Below are positions 22,930 through 34,833 of a DNA stretch of 64,000 nucleotides, in pieces. The notes under the pieces were generated by a model. The model was not told the origin of the DNA and made no database searches. It was given only the letters and a program-made list of their open reading frames with translations. The stretch is taken from contig NC_077224.1 in the NCBI RefSeq assembly GCF_024763615.1, positions 48,680,712-48,744,711 of the forward strand. Direction: 5' to 3'. How positions within the stretch are numbered: position 1 is the first letter of the stretch; each line of letters opens with the position of its first letter. The translations under genes were made by a program, and so were the position numbers. The stretch is from Phlebotomus papatasi. Lineage: Eukaryota > Arthropoda > Insecta > Diptera > Psychodidae.

Positions 22930-24933
22930 GGCCAAATAATATGTGGTGTTAGCTCAGGGTTTTCAGTTATTTTTCACAAGTGAATATTCACTTAGAAAAG
23001 CACTACAATAAAAAATTTACAGAGTTCACGAACTTTATGACCCATCCTTCATCGTTAAATCGTTAAAGGTTTTTTTCTCAAGGAAATAATCAAAGTGAAA
23101 AAATCAATATTATGTTCAAATTCATTAAATTTCAATCTGCCTTGACTTTTTTTAGACGATTTTGATTTATTGCTCAATGCTTCATTCACAAAGTAATGTT
23201 GCCATCATGATAAATTTTTAAGCATAAATATCATTGAAATTTTCTCATCAAAACTCATTGTTTTTTTTTATCCTCACAGCGAAAATATTGATCTAAAATA
23301 CACTTATAGCCCTTATAGCTTTAAATAATTTTTGTGTCAACCTTTAATTTTGCTTCCGTGTATTTTATTTTCAGGGTTTGACTCATTAAATCTAGATAGA
23401 TTTTGGAAGTAGCTTTAATTGATCGAAAACATTTAAACTTTAGATGCTGAAGATGGTTCATGAAGACTATCTAAATCGTTAGACTTCAAAATCCCTGCCT
23501 CTTTTATATCCGAAGAAATCGAATTTTGATTTTTTGTTTGTCATATCTTGCCATACTTCCTCAAAGCCATATTTCATTAATTATTTAAAAACATTAAATA
23601 TTAAATAATATTATACTGACAATTACGATGATAATAATATTATATTTATTTTCAAAAGTTTAAAAGCAGTTAAAGCATTTCAAGCTTAACTTAATCAGAA
23701 TAAAATATTTTATTAGCTTGAATATGAAATAATCATGCATAATTAAGTATTTATTCAGATATGATTTATATACTTCAAAGATAATTGAAGCCTTTTTTGT
23801 GAATAAAATTAAAATATAATAATATGGTTTATTTTGTCCCAACGTCCGAAATTTCCAAAGATTTCAAGATATATTCATTAAAGTGATTTTGCTAAAACTA
23901 TTTTTTTGGCATTATGTAAGGTGATTGTCAACAGATTAAAAAAAATGTTTAGTACAAATCTTTTATTTATTGAATCTAATTTCACCTTAGATCACGAAAG
24001 TTATAATTGTAAAGTTAAACTCAAAAATTATGTTGCAGCTACTAGAAAGCTTTATAGAGTGGTGGTAATGCAATTAAATTCTCTGTGCAGAAACTTGAGC
24101 AGAGAATGCATCCTCTTGTAATAAATTTAAGAACATCCTTCTGGAGAGTTTCAGGGTGTCATACACAGAAATTAGTGGAAAGTGTGGCACTATAACTCGT
24201 AGCTTCATTAAGTGAGGCAACACTCTCAACATTATAACCCAAAGCGTTTTCTCTTATTCATAATATATGACTAAATTCCTTAAATAGTCTAAAATTGTTT
24301 TTATTTTAAATATAACATGGAACTTTTGTAAATAGTATTATGCATTTTACCAAATTGTAAGATATGTTTGAGATATGGGTACATGACAATATTTTGTCAC
24401 GGGTTAGCACCATGCATTAACTGTGGCTTAAATCATTGTAAGAAGTAGTTATGGATTAATATAAAATGCGCTAAGCGAAAATTTCGGCAACAAAATTGCT
24501 TCTATATCCAATGAATTTGTCAGTTAAATTGGGCATCATTTGGCTTCTATAGGTTCCATGGGTAAAAATGCCAAATAATCGAAGTAAAATAAATAAATAG
24601 AGAATAGAAGGAAGTGCTTGATTGTCTTCCATTCGTTATGTAGAGTGGAGAAATTACAAAGTGGGAAAATACGTGACTTGACCCAAAGTATTGGGAACCA
24701 TTCGGTGTTCTTGGGTGTCATATCGAACTTTATGCTGTTTCTCTTTCACCAAATGTGACATAATACTTATGATATTGTCATAATAAAGGTAATGTAGATA
24801 TATAGTGAAGGGTGAGGCAGTTTCAGAAAGGCGCAGATTTATCTTTTGTGATTTTTTGTCCTATCTCATACAAAACTTAAGCCTTAATGTAATAAAGCAG
24901 TGTTTTTGCTCCATATTCTCTAACAGACTTGAA

Positions 24934-25149
24934 GGGGAACTCTGTAACAGTATGAGAATCTCTTATGACAAATTTTCGTGGTAAAATTCGAGACCAGAAC
25001 CACATTAAAGTCCAGTGAGCAACTTAATCCAGCTTAATGAAGCTTTTAGTGACTGATATGAGTCAAATTTACAAATAGTTCTTCCGAATTTACCACATAA
25101 AAAATTTAAAATTTGTCATATGACATTGTCATACTGTTAGAGAATACCC
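24934..25149. mobile_element. MITE, GGGGAATTCTGTAAC family
   Basis: Left GGGGAACTCTGTAACAG and TTATGACAAATTTTCGTGG; right AATTTGTCATATGACATTGT and CTGTTAGAGAATACCC. It has 216 bp. Confidence 0.75.
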
Positions 25150-25168
25150 ATACTGGTAATGTTCTGTA

Positions 25169-25517
25169 GGGGAATTCTGTAATTTTCGTGACATTGTCAC
25201 GCGTGAGTTCGAAACGTGACAATGCCAATCGAGCTTTTTTTGTCATATCATATGAGTTCGAAAATGCAATTCACTGATTTTTTAATGAAATGCCTTTATT
25301 TAGTGAAATTATGCAAATACGGTCTCTCTTGGATGATTTGTTTAACAACATTAATTGTCATTTTAATTGCCAGAAATCTCAAATATGTGACTTCTGACAA
25401 TGTCATGTGAGCTGAAATGGCAATGCCACGGCTACAGAATCGCATTCTCGAAAAAGCTCACCTGAGACTCTAACCCAATTTGTCATATGGCATTGCCAGA
25501 GCGTTACAGAATTCCCC
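25169..25517. mobile_element. MITE, GGGGAATTCTGTAAC family
   Basis: Ends GGGGAATTCTGTAATTTTCG and GCGTTACAGAATTCCCC, with inner GACATTGTCACGCG and TCATATGGCATTGCC blocks. It starts 20 bp after the previous copy and abuts the next MITE. Confidence 0.75.
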
Positions 25518-25524
25518 TCCTGGT

Positions 25525-25712
25525 CACTCTTACGACTTAAGCCGAGAGATGGCTTAACGTAATTATAACCAAAATAATGAATAGCCTACTAACTAAGCCG
25601 TTTCTCGGCTTAAACCGAGAGAACACAGTCAGAAACTGGAAGTAATTTAATCTTATCATTATTATGATTATAATTACGTTAAGCTGTCCCTCGGCTTAAG
25701 TCGCAAGTGTGT
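25525..25712. mobile_element. MITE, GCCGAGAGACGGCTTAACG family (best copy)
   Basis: Left ACTCTTACGACTTAAGCCGA and GATGGCTTAACGTAATTATA; right TATAATTACGTTAAGCTGTC and CTCGGCTTAAGTCGCAAGTG. A second inner CTCGGCTTAAACCGAGAG palindrome sits in the middle. Confidence 0.8.
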
Positions 25713-25874
25713 CCAGTACATAACGCTTTGTAATATGATATCTTTAATAAATTTTATCAATTTGATAAACTGCATAAAAACGATTTTTTTTATAGAATTA
25801 TTGGTTTTCAATCTTAAACTAATGAAAATATCTAGCAACGTACCAATAAAAAACAAGTTTTAAAGCGATATAGA

Positions 25875-26007
25875 GGGAAGTGGGGCAGCTTTGAAATTTG
25901 GCTTTTTTCTTTTTTCTCCTTTTTTATAAATGAAACTAGGCCTTATCTTTTATTCCAAATTATGAAGCTGAATTACTGCCTCAATTCAATGGTGCCTCGC
26001 CTCCCCC
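25875..26007. mobile_element. degenerate GGG-type MITE
   Basis: GGGAAGTGGGGCAGCTTTGA on the left; GGTGCCTCGCCTCCCCC on the right. The right end is diverged, and no clear TA pair remains. Confidence 0.5.
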
Positions 26008-26061
26008 TATTGATCATCATATCATCATCTTATTCGTATATAAAGATATCAAAATTGGGTA

Positions 26062-26291
26062 GGGTAAAGTGGTACAAGTTGGACAATGGTACTATTTGGA
26101 CAGGGCTTTTTGTCTTGATAAATTTAGTACTTAATTTTTATGTGTATATCTTTAATGCCTTAGTTTTATAATTTGGTTCCTGTGCTTAGAAACAAATTTT
26201 GTACTGTATTTATCAAGAAAAAAGCCATGTCCAACTTGTACCGGCGAATTGTCCAACTTGTAACACTAATTCCAAATTATAAACTTTACCC
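26062..26291. mobile_element. GGG/TA MITE (GGGTAAAGTGGTACAAG)
   Basis: Ends GGGTAAAGTGGTACAAGTTG and AAACTTTACCC, with TA on both sides. Inside, ACAATGGTACTATTTGGAC and CCAACTTGTACCGGCG repeat the theme. It is the same family as 50897-51049. Confidence 0.75.
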
Positions 26292-26647
26292 TAAATTAGA
26301 AAATTTTTATGTTATCTCATTTATAAAAAGAAAAATTAGTGGCGAATTTCTTTAATAAATTCTTTTGATAAATTCCACAATGCAGTAATGATTTTACATT
26401 TGTGTTCTCACACTATTTTGTTTCTATTGTTTATAGGTCTTACGATTAACGTAAATGCTTATGATTTTAATTTCATTTTGCATTACAGTACGTAAGCAAA
26501 ACCGTTTTGTTGCTGTTTGAATATTTAAAAGACCATGTAAGAGTCCGATTTTACTGTATCAATCGCGCTTCCTGGAGGCAAAGGGAAATCTTCTGTGTCT
26601 TAGGAAATTATTCTAAACATTTTCCTCCATATAATTTCATCCCTTTC

Positions 26648-26706
26648 AGGATTTTGAAAATTCGGGATTTTGGCTTTCGGGATTTTGGTTTTCGGGATTT
26701 TGGCTG
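26648..26706. repeat. minisatellite, inverted relative to 2948-3087
   Basis: Three to four copies of CGGGATTTTGGCTTT ending in GGGATTTTGGCTGCC. Confidence 0.75.
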
Positions 26707-27599
26707 CCACCAGTACTACCAATTACACTCTATTGATATTCATAAAGAATTATTATGACGTTGGTTACAAATACCGTCAGTACGTACAGACTTTGACAGC
26801 ATCATCTATCGGTGAACAGCGAGAACTTAATTGTACCCTTAATAAATAACATTATGATACGCCTCAAGTTTAGTTCCATTTAAAAATAGGAGAAAAAAGT
26901 CTAATTTCAAAGGTATCATAATTTAAAGGTGCCCCACTTCCTCCTAATGTAGGTTATAGATAGATAAATCAGAGTTTACAATAACCCCATGTTTGCTACT
27001 GCTCTAGTTTCTCCTATACTTCATCACAAACAAATGATATTCCAGTACTATTCCTCAATTTTATTAACATTAAATCTATTTGTAACTCATGACATAGATA
27101 AAGTTTTGTCTCTGTTTAGTATATCTTTTTGTAAAACATTTTCAAACTTCATGCCTGAAAATGCCCTACTCTCCCATAATTTTTATATGTTCAATGATTT
27201 ATGTGAGATATTTGTGCATTCAAGTGCTTGTGGGGAGATATAAAAGTATAATAATAAAGAAGTGCAGCAGAATATCTTTGCAAAAATTATGCCTTTGAAG
27301 CTTTTAAAACATTGTCCACACAGCATAAGCATTAAAGGAAAGCTCCTCTTTTTTTTATTTTTCTTACATTCAAATCTTCTTTACGATGGGGAGAATTGTC
27401 GTAAAAAGTTTGGAGAAAAAACTATGTATATGCGTTGTATTGGAGCACATTCTCATGGTGAGAAAGTGGTTTGAAAGTGATGAAGAAGTGGAGGACAAAA
27501 AAAACATAGAGTGCACTTCCAAAAAGAGGGATTATAAACGTGGTAGAAAGAGGAATATTTATGTGTGAGATTTTAGGGTTTTTTTTTTTGGTAACTCAC

Positions 27600-27784
27600 C
27601 GAATCGAGTCGCGTATCTATATTTCCATTAGGACGATCGCTAGCTAATGTCGTTTCTTTTAGGTTAATCTTAACGTGATTTGCGGCTGTGGAGGTGGCAG
27701 CTCCTCTTTGTGGTTTCGTGGCGTCCAGAAGCACTTTGAGGGAGGCAATGGCATGCAATTGTGTCGCTTTTTCATCCACTTTGC
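27600..27784 (-). CDS. Nckx30C: NCKX exon C: distal cytosolic loop
   Basis: This 185-bp exon enters in phase 1 (the codon GGC is split from exon B) after a good acceptor (CTTCTCTTGCAG) and leaves in phase 0 at GTGAGT (27599-27594). It encodes KVDEKATQLHAIASLKVLLD followed by TKPQRG, ANHVKINLKETTL and DRPNGNIDTRLDS, all hydrophilic and placed as in the fly exchanger loop. The ILHKIA-like segment (LHAIASLK) corresponds to vertebrate NCKX2 and may be an amphipathic helix. The exon is too polar for membrane segments. Read through, the frame continues only a few codons beyond the donor, which supports the splice site. Confidence 0.93.
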
Positions 27785-28486
27785 CTGCAAGAGAAGAACA
27801 AACACGTTATAAGAAAAAAAATAATACCCTAGCGTCACATTATATACATTTTTTATGGATTCTACTTCTCGCATAAACACATGAAATTTAATGGGTGACT
27901 TTATTTACACCCTCACTGTTACAATGATTTTTTTCCCTATTTGTATTCTTCAAGCTAGACAAAATCTCGTATCAGACATCATATTGAAATATCAGGGATT
28001 TAGCAATATGGAGACAGAGATTTGCAAAAACAAAAGTAACAGAAAGAAAACTTCAAAGGAGACATAAAAGATCTTAAGTAAACCTGTAAGACCTTTGAAG
28101 ATTTCAGATAGTCAAGAAAGATCAAACAATTTGAAGTGAACAATTCTCCTCTTGTTTTTATTGAATCCCTAATAATAATAATATAGTTTACCGTTTCCAA
28201 TTCCCATTTTATTGCTCGAAAACTATAGATAAAATAGCATATTTTGTAATTTCCGTAATGCAGTATATTGTATAAGTATTTTGGCCATATTCTTATCTGC
28301 TTCAATTCAGAGATAATACTGTATTTATGCTGTTTTTTTCTCCAAGATGTCACCGGTCTAGAGTTGAAACGGTAAAAGATATCATCTTCTGGTTTTCAAT
28401 GACCCCCATAAAAGACATTTTTCCGGACTAAAAATAATTCATTCTCAATTCAGACTTCTATAATAATTCATTCTTGAAATGAAATA

Positions 28487-28690
28487 GGGAACAGTTGGGT
28501 ACCTTTGAATTAGGACACTTTTGAAATTAAGTTTTTTCCCCAATTTTTAAATGTAACTAGACCTTATCATTTTTATATAATTTAGCTTCACAAACGTATT
28601 ATGAGATTAAATTACTTATATCATGACAAAATCTAGTTCCATTTAAAAATAGCAGAGAAACTTCCAATTTCAAAGGTATCCCACTTCCCC
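28487..28690. mobile_element. GGG-type MITE
   Basis: Left GGGAACAGTTGGGTACCTTT; right AAAGGTATCCCACTTCCCC. TA on the left, TG on the right. The interior matches the 21024 and 46267 copies (AACTAGACCTTATCATT). Confidence 0.7.
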
Positions 28691-29189
28691 TGAATTAGTA
28701 TATTTGAGATTTATTTTTCATGTTTTCAAATGATATTGTTTATTTGAAAAACTGTGAAACTATTTTTATTTAAATGGGAAAGTAATTGAATAAATTCAAA
28801 AATTAGATCGTCTAAAGCATTTCGATGACACCAGCCCCTATCATTGGTAATAGCCTACTCATGAAGAACAAATAGTTTAACATCTCTTTTTTGTGTAAAA
28901 ACTGTCTGATTCGCAAATATTAAAAAAAAATAGAAAGAGAGAGAGAGAGGCAAATGATATAAATGTAGAGGTGTTGTAAAATCTAGGGACTATGCTTTAT
29001 GCTAGGTGGTTCAATAACCAGTTGCCAGCTTTTTGCTACAGGGAGTTTAAAGTGTTGTAGAGCAATCTAAACAAAATTACACCTGGTAACTTCATATCGT
29101 GTTAGAAATGTCATTAAAATTAGGTTTTTTAATGATATTGTTGCGGTCCATCGTAAGAAGTCATCGTGAGGAGATGTCGACATCGAGGC

Positions 29190-29362
29190 AGACCTAGGAT
29201 AAGGTGGCTGAATCAAATATAGAACCTTGCCTTGGAGCGCCTTGAGATTAAATCCGAACACCTTCCTGAAGTGGTGGAGGATCGAAAAGCGTGGTCTGCT
29301 AAACTGGATGTCATGGGTTCGCGACCCCAATATTGATAAGCGATTGAAAATGATGATGATGT
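29190..29362 (+). pseudogene. 3' tail of a second non-LTR retrotransposon
   Basis: The frame from 29190 reads RPRIRWLNQI, a stop, then LEIKSEHLPEVVEDRKAW and SAKLDVMGSRPQY before TGA at 29334-29336. The GRPR-RW...EDR-AW pattern is typical of the extreme C-terminus of LINE ORF2 proteins. The copy ends in (ATG)n at 29350-29362, a simple-repeat tail as in RTE-like elements. The clade is a guess. It is 5'-truncated and dead. Confidence 0.7.
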
Positions 29363-29460
29363 ATAAAACCGTGCTTTATTTTACTCTTAGAATTTCACAG
29401 AAAGAGCAGTAAATCTATCGATTTTGAGTTACATATATTTCTCGACTTTACCCCCTAACG

Positions 29461-30356
29461 GTGCTATCACACTAAGATTTTTACAAATTAAAATTAAATT
29501 CAATTGAGCTAATTGAGCATTATAAGATTTCTAGAATTTACTTGAAAATTCTCACAGCCAGGATACATTTTGCTCAATTTCAAATATTGCCACGAGATTT
29601 TTAATTGTGAATGACTCCGGAAATTATGTGATAGTACTTGAAATGTCTTATAAGTCATTTATTTGTTATTCAGAAGGATTCCCAAAGCCAGAAGAAAGAT
29701 TTGTGGGGAAAGAGCTGATGAAGCGACTTTCATACATCTTGTTGGAAATCTGTGTGAAATCATATAAACAGGAGATTTCTTGGCGCAATAATGGCTTTGG
29801 AGGAACTTAGCAAATTACTCCCGATACTGATGCATCACTCGAGTACAAGTTTATCACTAAATTACTGTACTTATCTTATTTTTTGGCCAAAGATAATAAT
29901 TAACTACGAGTAAATAAATTAAAAAAGAACAATTTGGTTCAAAAGGATACTTGTTTAATTGCAATAAAATTGAAATTAATGACCAATTTTAGTATTTTAA
30001 TTTGCTGAATTCAAATTTAATTGAGCAACCACATTTATGCTATTTTAGCATGCTTAAACATGTTTTGGTGGGCCAAGTATTAGTTTATATCAATAAATAA
30101 GCTAAAATCTATCAATTCAAATTATTTTTAATGCAAAATAACGCATAGGAACAATTCATCTGAAAAATAAATAGAATTTACAAATTGAAAAAATCCTAGT
30201 GTGATAGCACTTTTGTTATCTTTAAAGTAATTATTTTTTCGCTTTGATCAAGTCTGATTTGTTCCGTTTGTCTGCAATTTTGCGTATTTCGTAATTCTAC
30301 ATTTTCCCCAAGTCAGTAAGATTCCAGAAATTGTGCAGATAGATAATTCACGGAGA
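29461..30356. repeat. long dispersed repeat, copy 2 (empty site)
   Basis: Collinear with 13902-15032 but without the GGG/TA MITE. It starts GTGCTATCACACTAAGATTT and keeps the inner TCCTAGTGTGATAGCAC. Both copies have the same orientation and stop at AATTCACGGAGAG. Confidence 0.85.
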
Positions 30357-32042
30357 GAGAAGTAAAAAAAATAAAATAAGAAATCAGAAAGAACTTAAAA
30401 AAAATGAATAAGTAAATTTAATTATTTATTTAATTTACAATTTATGTTGTTTTAAAAAATGAGAAGAATTTTAACTTAATTGAAAAAATAAAGAAATAAA
30501 TAAAAACGCCAATAAAACACAATTTCCACGGCAAGGCTTTTATATACGACTAAACTCAATAACGGTTGAACCAAGCCTAAGACATTCTCGATAAGAATTG
30601 AATTTAACCTTGTGAGTGTTGTAACAAACCTCGAGCGTAATTCCAAGCCTCACCCGAGGGTTAGTTGATTTGAGTCTTGGATTTTAATTGTCACAACACT
30701 CATTCCGTGTTCTGATAACACTCAATCTCCTCTTAAGTGTATATATGCCACTGAAATTCAATTAAAAACCGGCAATGTATTATTGAACCACGTAATATAA
30801 AATTGCTTTCTTTATGGAGCTCTAAAAAAACAGTGTCAGTTTTGCGAAACTCTTGAATTCATAAGCATGATGCGAGAGTTGATCGTTATTATTCTCTCCA
30901 GCAAATTGACAATGAATTTGAAACGAACCCATTACTCAGGAAATTATAAAGGATTCAAAAGTTCGAGCATACTGCGAAGAGATTTTAACTTGTTTAAATT
31001 TACAAAATGACAAAACCAAGGGATTTTGTCTTTGAAGACAGTGAACAAAAACCCAAAACCATCATTCTAGTGTAATTTAAGACAAAACTAATTTTTGTGG
31101 TTGACCATGAAATCCACATAAGACCGAAGCATTAAACAAACAACAATCAAGTGAATCCATTTTTTAGTAAATAATTCTATTGATTTTGGAGATGTTCTCT
31201 CATGCTCATTTAATTGCCTTAACACATATTTTGGGAGATTATCAGTGTGAATGAAGGCAAGTCCCATTGGAAATTCAATAAATTAGTTCAACTCATTTAG
31301 GATAATGGAGATTACGTGAAAATTACCCGATTAAAATACTCATTAGATTTATTAGAAATCACTACAAAATCAGTATAATGAAATAAACATATTTTTCTCG
31401 AGATTATAATTAAATATTGAGGAATGTTAAGAGATTCTTTTTTTGTAATTTTCTAATTTCTTCTATCATCGTAAAATATTTTTTAAATTAATTACAAATG
31501 AATAAAAAAGACGAGAAATAATAATATCGGTTGTACGCTCGGAACGCGTGTTACTTTTAATGAAATGGAAAATAAAAGAACTGCTTTGGTTTTCCAAAGC
31601 TAATGAAGAAGACGTCGTCTAACAAATTACTGCGGAGAAATTAATAATCCTCTGTAAAAAATCTAAAAATAACTCAGAAAAGTGAAGTAAGAGATTTTCT
31701 TTCATTTAACCTGCAGAAATGTTTTTACTTAATATCATTTTTGTATTTTTAGACAATTTATCTTCAAAATTGTACATTTTTATCATAATATTTTTGTTTT
31801 TGATAATTTTGTTCTTTGAATGTTTCTTTATCCTTTTCTTTCATTCACTAGAAGACGTGGTTGATGTTTCTCTAGATTTAGTGTTTGTGCTTTTCGTAGT
31901 TTTCTGATTATCATCTGAATTATGAGATAAGTTTCTTAAGTTTTAGCTTTGCTATATATCCTATATAGTGGTATCGGTTGGGTCATTGTTTACAAGTGTA
32001 ATCTTCGAACTTTTCGATAGAGGCGCTAGTATCTCTGCTTCG

Positions 32043-33623
32043 GCCCGCTGGGCATTTTCTTCTCTCTCCTACCTCAGTTGGCTTTCAGCAGCCCAGCGAG
32101 TAAGACGTGGGGAATGTGTTGCTCGGGCGGTCGTTGTGAGAGCACACATTCTTAGTCATGGCCTCCTTCACAGCAGTGAGGAGATGTAAAAATTAATTTT
32201 CAGGAGTTATTTTTCACTGCGGCGATGAACGTCGCACACACATATTTGCAAAAATCTCCTCTTACACTTAAGCATCTGTATGAGGAGATGCAAAAATGAT
32301 AGGGTTTTTTCGTTTTTTCCCTCACACCACCACTGCTGGAAGAGTGTTTTTTTCAGCCTTCAGGAGCTAAAATTCATCGTGTCGCTTCTCTACACGTACG
32401 CATGAGTAAAAAGATATTTTCTAGCGTTGAGAAGGCAAGGCACAGACTTTTTCTTAATTAATTGACCCTCTCATTTTTTTTTGTCAATTTCCCCGCTGTG
32501 CTTGCTGAAAATGGAAATTGTCTTTTCCAGTTTTTTTAATTGTCTATTTAATTTATTATAAATGGAAAATAAGAGATTGAACAAAAACCAAATATACAAC
32601 TTGAACTTCAAACCCCAATAGATCTTCCGTGGCTCAATCGGTTAAGACGTCATGTCTATTGCTCTTTTGATTTTCTTTTATGCGCTCATGTTCAAATCCT
32701 ACTTGTATCCTGTACTTTTTTGTTTTTTTTTTTCAACATGAAAATGAAGAATAATTGTCCCTAAATTTATTAAATAAATTTCTTAATGTTTCCTGAAAAA
32801 AAATACATTACACCACGATTATAGTGATTTATTCAAATTTTGAGAGCTCGCCTCTCCAAATTTTTGTTTAAAATCGTTTGGGTATTCTCACATGATTTCG
32901 TTTTCGGTTACTTTTCTTCAGAAAAAAAATGGAAACTGCTTTTAAATGCTCGTATGAGCTTTCAAATACTTAAACAATATGTTTTTTTTTCTATAATATA
33001 CTTTATGTTTTAAGAATTTTGAATGATAAGTTCCTCTCGGATTGATACTGTAATCTTTTCTTTGAATAAACCGGAATTATTTGTTGAACAGTAAAATAAC
33101 TAGTTTTTCTCAATAAAATAATAAATGTAGAGACCGAGTATACGACAGTAAATAATTATTTTAGTCAGAAGGAAAACAAAATTTACTAGTAAAATGGTTT
33201 AAAAAAAATCTTAAAAAAATAAATTGGCCAAAATATTATTTTAAAATTTCTACAGTAGTTCTCATAAAAAATTTCAATAAAAAAGATTTAAAATTTAAAA
33301 CAATAAATTTTTCAAAACATGAAAATTGTGAAATGATCATTGGAAAGAAGAATCTTAAAAAATATGAATCATATTAACCTTTCTGGTTTAAAATGATTTA
33401 TTGTCTCGATGTTTTCTAATAAAATACTTAATGGTATATCATAAATATATTTTATAAAAAGAATTGCATGAAAGAATAAAGTCTTTTTAGCATAAAAAAA
33501 ATACCAGTTAGCCCAAAATTTTAACGAAATCTGAATATAATTTCTACAGGTAACAACTAAAGTGTTATAGCAAAATTAAAATATTCCTTTCTTCCTTTAT
33601 CAAAACCTGCTGAACAAAGCAAA
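32043..33623 (+). repeat. left arm of giant palindrome
   Basis: It begins GCCCGCTGGGCATTTTCTTC and ends CTGCTGAACAAAGCAAA. Its reverse complement is found at 34834-36415 with only scattered single-base differences and a few one-base indels by eye. Inside are a GC-richer outer 450 bp, a tRNA-like segment and AT-rich DNA. Open frames in this arm are mirrored in the other and show no family resemblance, so I do not call a gene. Confidence 0.95.
32630..32698 (+). other. tRNA-like segment with Pol III A and B boxes (left arm)
   Basis: A box TGGCTCAATCGG at 32630-32641 and B box GTTCAAATC at 32690-32698, preceded by TCTTCCG. The boxes are too far apart for an intron-less short tRNA and no acceptor stem pairs, so this looks like a SINE head or decayed tRNA. 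It is present inverted in the right arm (about 35759-35827). Confidence 0.5.
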
Positions 33624-34833
33624 TCTATTATTATACTTTTTATTGAAAAAGGGTGGCAAAATGTTCGAGGCTTCGCGAGCTGATCGAAAGCAGTAAAAAA
33701 ATGAGCAGTAAAAAAATGAGCAGTGAAAAAATAAAAATTAGCAGTAAAAAATAAAAAGTGGTTAGGTTAGTAAAAAATTAAAACTGATCAGTAGAAATAT
33801 TCGAATTGATCAGTCAAAAAGTAAAAAGTGATTAGCAAAAAAATAAAAATGAGCATTAAAAAATAAAATTTTGTCAGTAAAAGTTAAACGTGTTGAGCAA
33901 ACAGTTAAAAATGAGCACTAAAAATAAAAATTCAGCGGCCCGCGAAAATCGGCGAAAAATTCCGCAGTCCGCGAAAATCCGCTGCCAAGTTTTATTTGAG
34001 CAAATTTTTATTTTTTCTGTTCATTTTTAATTTTTCACTTACCTTACAACTTTTATTTTTTAATGACCACATTTTTATTTTTTACTGACGACATTTAATT
34101 TTTTAGTGTTCATTTTAAAACTTTCCTCACCATTTTTTATTTTTTTACTGACTACTTTCTAATTTTTATTGCTCATTTTTAATTTTATTATTGTCTACTT
34201 TTAATTTTTTACTGACCACATTTTATTTTTTTGCTGACCACTTTTTATTTTTTACTGACCATTTTTTACTGCTTATTTTTAATTTTTTTCTGACCAATTT
34301 TCTTACTGCTCTCTTTTAATTTTTTGATGACTGATTTTTATTTTTTTACTGACCGCTCTTAATATAATATTTTACTGTTCAATTTTAATTTTTTTCTGAT
34401 CACTTTTAATTTTATACTGGCATTTTTTTTATTTTTTACTGATTATTTTTAATTCTTTACTGGTCACTTTTTAATTTTTTACTGATCATCTCGAATATTT
34501 TTGCGGCTCATTTTTAATTTTTACTGACCACTTTATTTTTTACTGACTACTTTCCATTTTTACTGGTAATCTTTTTCTTTTTACTGATCATGTTTTATTT
34601 TTTGCTGATCACTTGTTATTTTTAGCTGATCATGATTCAATTTTTACTGCCCGTTTTTATTTTTTACTGCTCTTTATTTATTTTTTACTGATCATTTCGA
34701 ATTTTTTGCTAACCAAATTTGACATTTTACTGCTCTTTTATTCAATGCGGTAAATAACACAATTTTGGTTTCTGAAAAAAATTTAATCAAAGTTCAAATT
34801 TTTTTCGATGAACTTTGATACACTGATTATGAT
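33624..34833. repeat. palindrome centre: inverted arrays of degenerate 20-24 bp repeats
   Basis: About 33700-33935 holds units like GAGCAGTAAAAAATAAAAAT. About 33936-33990 is a CG-rich core with two AGTCCGCGAAAATC-type words. About 34010-34740 holds some thirty units like TTTTTTACTGACCACTTTTAA, the reverse complement of the first array. The centre thus continues the inverted logic of the arms in a much more diverged form. Confidence 0.85.

Larger units (their letters stand above)
16407..27599 (-). other. intron between exons C and D
   Basis: An 11.2-kb phase-0 intron with a cluster of CACACCTTTTAGATCAGG MITEs (16.8-17.9 kb), several GGG/TA MITEs, GAATTCTGTAAC MITEs, a broken LINE and a minisatellite. 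About 23000-24900 and 26950-27590 show nothing recognisable. Short open frames there are AT-rich and unsupported. Confidence 0.85.

Noticed and set aside
31968..32189. 73-codon open frame, mirrored at 36269-36454
   Set aside because: It is repeated only because it lies in the palindrome arms. No family resemblance, and the two versions differ at both N-terminus and frame edges.
33690..34740. Possible CRISPR-like array of short repeats
   Set aside because: Units are degenerate, have no unique spacers, and the genome is eukaryotic.
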